64,000 nt of DNA, taken from NCBI GenBank assembly GCA_005406025.1, contig BGZK01000547.1, forward strand, positions 62,001 through 126,000. Reading direction: 5' to 3'. How positions within the stretch are numbered: the first letter of the stretch is position 1; each line of letters begins with the position of its first letter. Under the pieces are notes generated by a model. The model saw nothing but the letters and a program-made list of their open reading frames with translations, did no database searches and was not told the origin of the DNA. The translations under genes and the position numbers were made by a program. Of the stretch, positions 34,686 through 43,767 are shown in pieces. This stretch comes from Eumeta japonica. Taxonomy: Eukaryota > Arthropoda > Insecta > Lepidoptera > Psychidae.

Positions 34686-35075
34686 TTAAAATTCTGTTGA
34701 AGACCCTTATATATTTCAGAAATAAATACTATGTATTAACTTTAAATGCATAATTGCCACATAAACAAAAAAAAAAAGAAAATCCACGTATACTGCTAAT
34801 TAATACTACTGTCAGCATTAACTGTAGGTTATTGGGAGCTTTGTTAAATAAAAAACGCATATTACTCTACGTAACGAATCATTACATTTATATACTGAAC
34901 TCCAATGAAGGAACAAAGAGACCTTGTCACAACGTGTAAATAGATTAATATTTTGTTGTAGTCCAAAATTAGCATGTCGATGACGCGAACTTATAAGACT
35001 ACCCATCCGCAAATCGTCAAAGGTGCACATAGAACTTTTCTCTTCAAAAAAGGGGAACACACTTCATATTGTCTT
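34686..35075. other. No gene beyond a poly(A) signal
   Basis: AATAAA at 34721-34726, then A-rich sequence. Overlapping short frames on both strands are not supported. Confidence 0.4.
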
Positions 35076-35079
35076 TCGG

Positions 35080-35400
35080 TAGTCGTTAGGTGGCGTCGGG
35101 TATATTTATGAAATAACAAAAAGACCTGCCCCCCTCCCCTCGGTCGTCGCGCGCACACGCTATGAGGGTCGTGAACCAACCGTTACACGCAATCGGATGG
35201 ACAATGAAGTTTACGAGAAGCTGACACTTACTGATACTGGGAGCGTCAGCCCGGGGATTTTTGGGGATGCCCCGAGGCAAGCGTTCACGTGTCGACACGT
35301 AATTCCATATCAAAACACTATATATAACGTTCGTGATATGGAAAAGTCGGTGAAGTGCGTATCGGGTCACGCGCAGTATAGAATTTCATAGTTACCTGTT
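35080..35400 (+). promoter_or_regulatory. CpG-rich patch with TATA-like box and small ORF
   Basis: This unique patch is rich in CG and C runs ('ctgcccccctcccctcgg', 'cgtcgcgcgcacacgc'). It contains a 14-bp perfect palindrome 'acgtgtcgacacgt' (35286-35299) and 'tatatataa' at 35319-35327. The latter is enclosed by the inverted repeat 'ttccatatc' / 'gatatggaa' (35303-35311 and 35335-35343). A plus-strand frame at 35197-35391 (64 codons, starting MDNEVYEKLTLTDTG) has protein-like composition but no known motif. A promoter, a small gene or a conserved element are all possible, and the sequence alone does not decide. Confidence 0.25.
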
Positions 35401-35775
35401 ACAATATGAAGACTTATGGGCATTTTGTTTGATGCTATGAATAATTTTGTGTGCTATTTGAGTTCATGGTTTAAAGGCTAATGAGGTCTAAGAACAGGTC
35501 TAAATAAATCTGATTCTAAGAAATTAGGATTTTATTTATACCATAATTTTACATGGTTCGTAAAATTATATTTAAGTAATGTAAATATAAGTTACGTTTA
35601 ACATTCTTGATTGTTTATAGAGAATCAAGAATCTCGTTTCTTGATTTTGATTATAGAATATCATCATTAGAGATAGAATTATCATCATCCCCAGTTTACT
35701 AGAAAGAGGGATATTTAAAAAAATATAAAATTTCAGTTGATCACTCTATCGATGTAATTTATGTGTACATCCGTG
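35401..35775. other. No gene seen
   Basis: AT-rich. It includes short direct and inverted phrases of 'aatcaagaat' near 35605-35650. Confidence 0.4.
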
Positions 35776-35779
35776 CCAA

Positions 35780-35880
35780 ATTACAGTTTCTTTGTACTAA
35801 GGTCTCTGAACAAAGCCACAGACAGACACACATGGCAAAACTATACGGATATCTTGTTGACTTTGGAACCGTAAAAATGT
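35780..35880 (+). repeat. 'ggttccgta' family repeat, copy 4
   Basis: 'ctgaacaaagccacagacag ... tgttgactttggaaccgtaa' shows the family's terminal arrangement. Confidence 0.45.
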
Positions 35881-36250
35881 GATTATTTGTTAAAAATCAA
35901 ATTAAACGTGACGCTTTTGTGGTTGGCTAAAATTTGTAGAAAAAAAAATGATGTATAATTACGTGAACAAAAGAGAAATATAAATGAATTTAATTAACAA
36001 AGATATTTTTTGAAATTCATATACATGAAACTGTAGAAGCGTCGTGTCTTCACATTGAAAATATTTGTCAAAAGTGATTACGGATGATGTAGCGAAAGTA
36101 ATAGAATACAACAAGGTTATCTCTAAAAATGTTGTCATTCTGTTTGTTTGTTGTTGAACACTCTAATCCCAAAACTACTAATCAAACTTTCAAACTTTTA
36201 AGAGGTTTTTACTTATTACTTGAGTGTACTTGGGAGCAACAATATACATA
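35881..36250. other. No gene seen
   Basis: AT-rich, unassigned. Confidence 0.4.
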
Positions 36251-36254
36251 AAGG

Positions 36255-36342
36255 GTTGCGGATATTCATGGGCGGAAGTGATCACCTACTCACCGTTGCC
36301 TCGCATGTAAATTCGCCGTTTTAATATATTATAAAAATATTT
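36255..36342 (+). repeat. SINE-like repeat 3' end
   Basis: 'tgcggatattcatgggcgg', 'gtgatcacctactcaccgtt', then an A/T-rich end 'atatattataaaaatatt' match the tail of the repeat at 6165 in the opposite orientation. The copy is 5'-truncated. Confidence 0.6.
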
Positions 36343-37280
36343 TGTAATCAGCTATCATTGGCTGTTGGTGACAGAGGTAATGGAAGATGCAGGCATCAAT
36401 GATTTTTATATCAATTTTGTATTTAATTCCGTTAAATGATCAAACAAACTTTAAGATAGACATGGAAAATAAGTGAGCACCATACATACACTAATACCGT
36501 GACGAAAAGTAGTGTTATGATTTGTTTTGAAATCAAAGCTGGCGTTTCACTTTCGTCGATAAATTCGAATATCATTTCTCGAAATTTATACTTCTTAGGT
36601 GTAAAACTATGTCATTGCCCCTTAAAAGTGTTGCGACAACGATTCGCTGAGAACTCTACAAACCCTTTTATAGTTGAATTTGATTAATTATTACCTTTGA
36701 AATTGAACCTGAAAAGGCTTTTGTTTGTGAAGAAATACGCTTTCTTTATTTCTTTTCGAGGAAAAAAATTCAACTAATTCTGAGAGTAAAATCCATTTGA
36801 TGATTTTGTACTTTCGAATCGTATCATCGACTTGAAAAAAACCTGAAAAACAAATTGTTAGTAATGTAGGCTTTTCTTACAAAGAAGCATTATGAGCGTT
36901 TATTGTTAAATATTAATGAAAAATAAGTTGAGTTTCAGCTTCATTTCCCTCTCAAGTTATTGTTCATTCGCTTTTTCATCTGTCACAACTGCTTTCAGTT
37001 TAAAATTATGATAGTACCTATAAGTACATTGCTCATACAGTGCGCAATATTAATTTAAAACAATAGCTATCATCATAACAGTACTATCATTAAAAAGATT
37101 TTACCAATGATTTCTAATATACAGTATACTAAACTGCATAAAAATAAATATCGGTTAGCATTAGAAAAAAGTTACAATATGAATACAAAGTTTTGATGGC
37201 TTTCATTTCTGATTTCTGCACTGTAATATACTGTTCTTCCTTGCACTGTACTGTTTAATAATATTGTATTTTTTTCAATT
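36343..37280. other. No gene seen
   Basis: AT-rich. The 62-codon plus-strand frame at 36499-36687 has no motif or gene structure I can support. Confidence 0.4.
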
Positions 37281-37286
37281 TCTTTA

Positions 37287-37502
37287 TTAGTCTTTCGCTG
37301 CAGAAACTAAATTATCGGTGCCCGATTCGCCCGACATTATCGAATCAAGACATATTTTACTCTTCACATAACGTCGAGGCACCTGCGCAAACCCTACTGC
37401 GCATAAATAGCCAAATATAAACATGCACATAGCACTAGAAGCGGTCGAGTGGTCGTCCATCATGCGCGCCCGGCACATCGGAGCCCACGTCAAAGTATCC
37501 AT
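37287..37502 (-). CDS. Candidate small ORF with signal-like N-terminus
   Basis: A 71-codon minus-strand frame starts at 37502 in a GC-richer unique patch. Residues about 16-41 read as a signal-anchor or signal-peptide pattern. A polar start (MDDHSTASS) is followed by the hydrophobic 'AMCMFIFGYLCAVGF' and then 'AQVPRRYVKSK', which has a plausible cleavage site near AQ. The stop TAA overlaps an AATAAA (37283-37288 on this strand). No family is recognised. Alternatively a donor-like 'gcag/gtgcct' after residue 40 could make this a first exon. A chance frame in an unusual patch remains possible. Confidence 0.3.
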   Translation of the reverse strand: MDTLTWAPMCRARMMDDHSTASSAMCMFIFGYLCAVGFAQVPRRYVKSKICLDSIMSGESGTDNLVSAAKD

Positions 37503-37645
37503 TTAAGCTGGAGTGCTGGGCACTCGGATCTCGCGTGTAACTTATTCACTGCTAAAAGGCTTGGACGCTCAAAGGATAGTTTAGTGCAAGAAAAAAAAAA
37601 TCTGTAAAACGGTTGAACTTGCAGACCATCCCTGAACCTTCTCGC
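37503..37645. other. Upstream flank of the 37.4-kb ORF
   Basis: Mixed composition up to about 37560 ('cactcggatctcgcgtgtaa'), then A-rich. No TATA box is clear at promoter distance. Confidence 0.25.
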
Positions 37646-37649
37646 TATG

Positions 37650-37935
37650 ATATTTATTGATGTATTTTGAGCTTCTGGAGTTCAAAAGTATAGTTGTCTC
37701 GAAGCTCAGAGACTTATCTTTTAGCTTTCCGAGCTTAAAAATACTAAAATCGTTTGACTTTAGCCATTCCCGAAACTTTATGCTACTTTAGAGTCTAAAT
37801 TTTTCAAAAATATTCCTAAAAGTAAATTATCGATTTTGATTCCAAAAAAATTATTTATATGCTTTTTTAACCTCTCCGAGCTCGAAAATATAATTTTAAT
37901 ACGGGTTCAGCTCTTCAAGTTCAAACATCTAGGTT
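37650..37935 (+). repeat. Degenerate array of 'ccgagctcgaaaatat' units
   Basis: Units near 37669 ('gagcttctggagttcaaaag'), 37725 ('gctttccgagcttaaaaata'), 37790 ('gagtctaaatttttc'), 37872 ('ctctccgagctcgaaaatat') and 37911 ('gctcttcaagttcaaacatc') share one core, with unequal spacing. It looks like an old tandem array. Confidence 0.45.
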
Positions 37936-38735
37936 TATTTAATTATAACGCTTCTTTTTAATTTTTGAACAAATTTACCTCTGTAACACATTATTGTTTC
38001 TTCATGTGCTTTGTAGCGTTAAACTCAGTTTTTTAAGCAAAAGCAAAAGCAGTTCATATCTCTGCTCCGACTATTTCTAGTTGGAACCACTTTTCTGCAT
38101 AGAATTAATCTTAATAAAATTGCCGTGTTTTCGTGTTATTTGTCCACGACATATTTACCTTTCGTATTTGTCATAATATTTAACAGATAGTACACGCGTA
38201 CCATCTAATAAATAATTTGCTTCTCGATTTTCCACCGCAAAAATTAGATATTTCGTACGGTAGAGAATCGTCTTTAATTGATCACTAGAATCTTTGTCGC
38301 CGGATTCCTGACACGCAACATTTTAGGGTACGTCAATGGAGTTACTTTCAGGTGCAATTCGGTATGTCTTCTCAAATGAAAACAAACTATCTAATGTGTA
38401 ACGTAAATTTAAAAATATATAAATAATTTAAGATGTAGTATATATCTAAACAAGATCAATCACTTACAGAAGTTACATAATATAGTGATGGAATAATAAT
38501 TGTATTTATTACAATGTGCCACACGATTTCCAAGTACAAATATGAAGCAATGTTTAAGTTCACGCAAAGCTTGCCCGTAACTAAACTCTAATTCCTACTG
38601 TATAATAGACCACAGCTGCAGTGAACCCTGTTACGATTCAAATCGAATATTATCGTTAGAAAAGGATGCACAAACATTTGATACTAACTGCGTGTGGTTC
38701 GTGTCAAAGTATTCACATAATTTGAAAAATACGAT
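37936..38735. other. No gene seen
   Basis: AT-rich with a mixed patch near 38200-38400. Nothing assignable. Confidence 0.4.
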
Positions 38736-38739
38736 CAAA

Positions 38740-39035
38740 ATTTGAATCCAGAACGTAGTCGGAATCGGAATGGAAGCAGTACTGAGACCAAATTTAAAGC
38801 GGGACCGCTATCGATGATGGAATCGGAATCTTCTTAGATCAAAGCCGGAGTCGGAATCAAAGACGGGACCGCGATCGGAATCAAGAATTAAAGAAATAGA
38901 TATCTAGAGCAAGACCGGGATCAGAATCGGAAACAGGAGAGCGGTCGTTATCTTGATTTCGTGATGGGGAGACGTGCAAGATGAAGGAATTCATTTTATA
39001 TCTACGCGGACGGAGCCGCCGGCAAAAGCCAGTCT
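38740..39035 (+). repeat. Tail-family repeat copy 4
   Basis: The body is dense in 'gtcggaatcggaatgg', 'gcgggaccgctatcg' and 'gggaccgcgatcggaatc'. The tail 'tacgcggacggagccgccgg' followed by caaaagccagt ends at 39033. This is the best preserved copy for both parts. Confidence 0.8.
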
Positions 39036-39290
39036 GTAATATTTAGAAAGTTCAAACAAAACGGCGCCAATACAACCTCAAGAGGAATGGTTGATTACCA
39101 AAAGCTTTCTAATATGCGGTACACACTAAATACAGATATACATTTTATGATATTTATTAGACACTTATGGATTAGAGTATAAATAAATGTCACAATAATA
39201 ATTAAGGGGAATTTATTAAATCCATCCCATGAGGAATTCGTAACAAAAAATTTTTTTGGCAGCTACTTTTTACGAATCTCTAATAAATCT
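39036..39290. other. No gene seen
   Basis: AT-rich flank of the palindrome cluster. Confidence 0.4.
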
Positions 39291-39294
39291 TAAT

Positions 39295-39379
39295 ATACGG
39301 CCTTGAATGAAACCTTATTTTCATTCAAGGCCGTATGAAAATAAGGTTTTTCATACGGCCTTGAAAAACCTTATTTTCC
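39295..39379. repeat. Overlapping palindromes, cluster A
   Basis: 39295-39312 pairs exactly with 39319-39336 (18 bp, loop ccttat). 39327-39340 pairs with 39349-39362 (14 bp). 39337-39351 pairs with 39364-39378 (15 bp). A direct repeat of the same words also links about 39296-39322 to 39354-39379. Confidence 0.9.
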
Positions 39380-39399
39380 AACCATTATTATATAACCAA

Positions 39400-39465
39400 A
39401 ATATAGACAGATTGAAATGTCAATCTGTCTATATTTTGACAGATTGACATTTCAATCTGTCAAAA
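39400..39465. repeat. Overlapping palindromes, cluster B
   Basis: 39400-39415 pairs with 39420-39435 (16 bp, 4-base loop). 39406-39429 pairs with 39438-39461 (24 bp, perfect, loop tatatttt). The arms are themselves near-palindromic, so the same 'gacagattga' word occurs four times in alternating orientation. Confidence 0.9.
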
Positions 39466-39479
39466 TATACGATCTCAAG

Positions 39480-39980
39480 AGGGTAGACATCTTTTTTAAA
39501 CCGTTATAATTTTTTACTTCGGGGATGATTAATCGTTCTTTTCCTTTTTGTCAGTAACTAATAAATTGTTAAAATAAACAGTACTGGACAAGTGCAAACA
39601 GACTTTACACTCTGAGGGTTCCATATACACTTAATTATCTGTTTACATTTTTCATTTAGCAGAAGTCTCGACGATTTTGGCATGTTTCTGAATATCAATA
39701 CAGGCGAGGCAATTCCGAAAATTCCGAAACTTTTGTTACTTTTGTGTTCTTTAAGAAGAATATATAAACAATGTAAATATTCGGCTTTTCGAAAATCTTA
39801 AGTTTTTATAGCGGTAAGTTGAAAAATGTTCTCTCATACATGGCTCTGCATCACGATCCTTATTCTGACTGCAAATGTCACGTTGTGACATGTTTTTTGA
39901 TTGCGTTAATTTAGAATCGAGGTTATTTTTATAATTTCAAAGAACCGTAGATCTAAGTATTCAGTGATCTAAGAAGACGA
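39480..39980. other. No gene seen
   Basis: AT-rich. The last 80 bases may be the degraded front of the next repeat. Confidence 0.4.
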
Positions 39981-39984
39981 ATCT

Positions 39985-40066
39985 CCACAAACAGACAGAC
40001 AGACAAACGGACGAACTGCAAAGTTATTCTGTAAGGGTTCCTTTTTTGGTACAGAACCCCAAAATG
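39985..40066 (+). repeat. 'ggttccgta' family repeat, copy 5
   Basis: 'aacagacagacagacaaacg' then 'gtaagggttccttttttggt' and 'acagaacccc'. Confidence 0.55.
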
Positions 40067-40069
40067 TAA

Positions 40070-40665
40070 TATTTACTACACAACGATTAATCATAAAATT
40101 AAAACAGCATCAAATAAATTTTCATCGAAGAAATGGTATTCAAAGAAATTCATTAATTTGGTGTTATAATTACATGCATTTTCTTAATTTCTTCTACCCA
40201 AATTAGAGACGATGCTTACGTCATTAATATTTAATTAAACAATAAAATGTTTGATGCTCGATGTATAATCAAAAACAATTAATGTTATTAGAAAATTACA
40301 AGTGGCAAATTTATTAAAGGCGCACTCAGACTGTCGACAATTCACGTCAAGTCCTCGTTATAAATTTTCTTAAAATGCACAATCGATGGTACAAACTTTC
40401 AAAATTCTTCAATGACAAATCTATAATATTTCTACGGACGATGATCGATGATCAATTTAATAACTTTCTTTCTCTAAAATTTGATTATAAGCAAATTCCA
40501 AGGTCCGACATGGCGCTAGCTAGTAGTTGGTTTTGTGAAAATTTCCTAAGGGTAAATTTTAACATGAGAATAGAATATTACTTGTGAAATATGTGTTTTT
40601 CAGATTTTATAACTAAATACACGTGTACGGTTTTATTACAAAATATGCGATCGAAAATTTGAATG
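40070..40665. other. No gene seen
   Basis: AT-rich. A 70-codon frame at 40375-40587 has no recognised motif. Confidence 0.4.
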
Positions 40666-40670
40666 TTATT

Positions 40671-41372
40671 GGAACGAAGTTCCTTACGGCGGGCTTCGAG
40701 GAGATAGGGATTTTGCTGCGCGACCGAACTGAAAAAAATGTGTGAGTAAAACCGTAAGAAAAAGTCCGTGGAATAAAACCGTTAAATGAGACGTGCGCAG
40801 GCGCGACAGTCGTATACACAAGCGAGTAGTGTATTATACCTTTCTCTTTCCCCCTCTTTCTTTTCGTTCTCTCATCCCTTCTCTCTCTATTACCACTCCA
40901 CCCCGCCAATGCATAGTATATACTCATGAATTCATGGACAAGCACGTGGCTAATATTCACAATAAAGATACATTTTACTCGTGAGTAGTCACGTTTATTT
41001 TCATATAATTTCAAATCGTCAAAACAATAATAAATATAGTAACAATGGCAAGTGAACTAACAAGTGACTTGAATGCAATTGACAGTGATAATAGTGGGAA
41101 ATTATTCTATTTCTATGTAATTTGGTGTTGTCAAACAAAAATAAAGAGACATATTTTGTTATTTTAGTTGATAATTTGAATTACGATTTTTTTTTATTTT
41201 ACGTAATTTATTTTATTTCCTAAAATACTGAATTTTCTAAATACTTTCCTGTACTCAAATAAAAACTAATCAGCAAAACTTAAGAGTAAAATCAAGAAAA
41301 CCTACATAAAATTGAGCACGATTTTTTTTGCAAATTGTGTCGATTCTACATTAGCCGAAGGAACTTCGTTCC
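40671..41372 (+). mobile_element. Inverted-repeat element with GC-rich 5' part
   Basis: 'ggaacgaagttccttacggc' at 40671 faces 'gccgaaggaacttcgttcc' ending at 41372, an inverted pair about 700 bp apart. The interior opens with a CpG and pyrimidine-rich block (40680-40930, 'gagacgtgcgcaggcgcgac', 'cccctctttcttttcgttc'). It then has an ATG at 41045 that begins MASELTSDLNAIDSDNSGK before the frame closes. This resembles the promoter and first codons of a longer autonomous element, with the rest deleted. Right-hand sequence 'tacctggtgtcccacgacac' just outside may also belong to it, so the exact ends and target duplication are unresolved. The 133-residue minus-strand frame here is not supported. 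Confidence 0.5.
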
Positions 41373-41540
41373 TACCTGGTGTCCCACGACACCACATTTA
41401 ATTTTTTTATACTTTAATACCTACTCTGAAACTTTATTTGAATGGATAGTGTAAAGACATGTCGAGAATTAACAATGGAATAAATTTACTCAAATAAAAT
41501 TCATTTTCAATGAATTAAATTGAAATGCATACTTACTATT
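41373..41540. other. Flank of the inverted-repeat element
   Basis: AT-rich. The first 25 bases may be the true element terminus. Confidence 0.3.
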
Positions 41541-41564
41541 GTTCCGAAACATATCGCATAAGGA

Positions 41565-41793
41565 ATGGCTCTGTGTCTGCGGCTTCAAATATTTGCGTCT
41601 TCTACTGGCATTTATCAATACTGCCGTGAGTGCTAACTATTTTTAGATATCATCTTACTTTTTCATTATTTCGTTAATGTTGTTAAATTTTTTAATTCTC
41701 AATTCAGCAACGCGTGCACGCAGCGAATCCGCTTGTCTGAAGAAGACGTTAGTGGAAAACGTCATCCGTGTATCTTTGATAGAACACAAGTAA
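41565..41793 (+). CDS. Candidate two-exon mini-gene, unknown product
   Basis: ATG at 41565 sits in a good start context (aaggaATGG) and opens 20 codons ('MALCLRLQIFASSTGIYQYC'). They end at a strong donor, gtgagt (41626). An intron of 82 bases ends with 'ttttttaattctcaattcag' (to 41707). Splicing continues in frame with 'PTRARSESACLKKTLVENV' and ends at TAA 41791-41793, for 48 residues in all. A second donor-like 'caa/gtaagg' at 41790 would instead make the second block an internal exon, and an alternative frame ('TQRIRLSEEDVSGKRHP') is open too. Composition changes sharply at both putative junctions. No homology is known to me and no poly(A) signal is close, so it remains unproven. Confidence 0.27.
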
Positions 41794-41799
41794 GGATTG

Positions 41800-43425
41800 T
41801 ATGACAGTAGGGTCAGAACGGATGAGATGAATTTGGTTTTTTTCGTGAAAATGTTCCGTTCGCACTTTGTTCGTAGGCGCTTTAAAATTCCTATAGAACA
41901 GCGATGTGAAAAGTTTTAAATATTATAAAGAAATATGCGATAGCCTGATTCGAAGATTTGAAAATATTTTTACCATTAATATAGTCACATAATTTTACGG
42001 AACATGGTGACATAATGAATCTTTTGTATGACGTTGGTAAATATACAAACGGACTTATCTTTTTCGACCTGTCGTAGAAAATAATCTGATTGTTTATGGG
42101 AAATAGATTTGATTCTATCAATTGTAGAATTAACAACATACAAAAAAAAACTCTCGGTAAATAAATTCTCTAAATAAATAAATTGTCGGTAATAGAAAAT
42201 ATAATAAAAGTAGTCGAGTTAGAGTGCGCGAGGTGATTGCGGCTATATATAAAATAGGATCGGAATTATAGAATTTAAGAATCAATTATAGAATCAAGAA
42301 TTATATAATATAAAGTCATATTTTAGATAAACTAGAGATCCGTTATAAATTATTAATGCTATTAATAAATATACTTGCATAATACTGAAGAAAACAATAA
42401 CACTTTAAGCTCATTGGAGTACTTTTGATAAATTATTTGTGGTAATGGGCCTTAATTATAATAGATTATTAATGGATCTAAGTTCATAGATTTATTGAAT
42501 ATAGATCGACTTTTTTAATATCTCCGATTCTTTAATAAATCTGTATAGTCGAAGTCAACCGGCAGTAGTATGGGTTTACCTTAAAATACGCTTATTGCTT
42601 GTATCCGATACATTTTTTATTTAAAATTTGCATTTTTTTTAATAATTGTTTCTAAATTATAGTTTGATAAAATTATACTTGTAGGATTACCTTGAACATT
42701 AGATTGATCGAAATTGAATTCTTTTGAAAATTAATTATGATCTCAATTTCTTATGAATCAATTTGATATTCAAGAATAAACAATCATTGAGTACATAGAA
42801 ATTATCCTTATCTATTATGATAAGACAAATATTTTTTAATTGTGTAAAAGCCGAAGGTCTGATTTTTTTCGCTAGAAAAAAGAAAATGGTATAATAAAAG
42901 AAGCGCAAATGAAAACTCCTTTAATTTATTTTATTACAAACTGTAGAAAAAAATGTTTATTCGAAAATAAAATTCGCAGAAATATTTCAAGTTACCTGTA
43001 TTCTTTTGTAGTAATCGATAATATCTGTTTGGTAATGGATCTAGCAGTGTAAGACTATTATTCTAATATGTATAATGTGAAATATAAAACAGTAATTAAA
43101 ATCACAAAAGATAATATGTTAAAACTTTATTTATTTCCTCAGTGCAGGAACGAGACAACTTTATGTAGGATGCGGTAACATGTTATGTTTTCATATTCAA
43201 TTTCCAAATCAGGCTAAAATGCGCTGTTCATACATTTGCAAATCAAATAGAATAAATGCTGTTAATTCAAATCTCAAAAACCCTGAAATATATCCGAATC
43301 TCCAAAATAAGTATTTCATTTAATCTATCCATTAACTATAAATATATCGTTATTTAAGTGTCACTAACGATTCTTAGAAATTGGTGACATTTTTAAATTT
43401 AACTAATCACATTATCGTAGGTAAA
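41800..43425. other. AT-rich, no gene seen
   Basis: The 82-residue minus-strand frame at 41891-42139 is low-complexity. 'ggatcggaattatagaattt' near 42260 may be a scrap of the tail-family body. Confidence 0.4.
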
Positions 43426-43429
43426 AGCG

Positions 43430-43700
43430 ACGAGAACGTATTCGATTCAAAACACCTGTCTTTGTTTCCTAAGTTGTGTAGGTATTGTAGTACCTATAGG
43501 TAGTAGGTACGGCACCTGAAATAGGGCACTGTGTTTTGTGAAGCTACCACCCGTTCGGGAGGCAGTTTTGTTCGTCTGTCGTTTATGGCCGTCCCGTCAA
43601 AAACTTCGTCGCGAATTCGTAATAGGAATATTAGGCGTGATTGTAAAGTTTTTAATTACGCTCCCCGCATTTCGTAAAAGTGAATGAAAAAGTTTTACAT
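43430..43700. other. Mixed-composition unique patch
   Basis: Less AT-rich sequence with 'cctataggtagtaggtacgg' and 'ggccgtcccgtcaaaaactt' leads into a splice-acceptor-like stretch. It may be conserved intronic sequence. Confidence 0.25.
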
Positions 43701-43719
43701 TTCGTAAATTTTGTTTCAG

Positions 43720-43767
43720 GTAAAGAAACGCCCGTCAAGCTGCCACGAGAGATTGAAGAATTTCGAG
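43720..43767 (+). CDS. Candidate 48-nt internal microexon
   Basis: A clean acceptor 'aattttgtttcag' (ending 43719) and a donor 'gag/gtaaat' (from 43768) bound exactly 48 bases, a multiple of three. Including or skipping it would keep frame. In phase 1 it reads KETPVKLPREIEEFR between split codons, with well-mixed, coding-like codons. A second frame (starting VKKRPSSCH) is also open. The third has a stop at once. Flanks on both sides fall back to AT-rich intron-like sequence. If real, the window lies inside a large intron of a host gene transcribed on the plus strand. The gene cannot be named from 15 residues. Confidence 0.4.

Noticed and set aside
40613..41014. 133-codon minus-strand frame
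   Set aside because: It spans the left end of an inverted-repeat element and its pyrimidine-rich block. The basic run is the complement of a CT tract.
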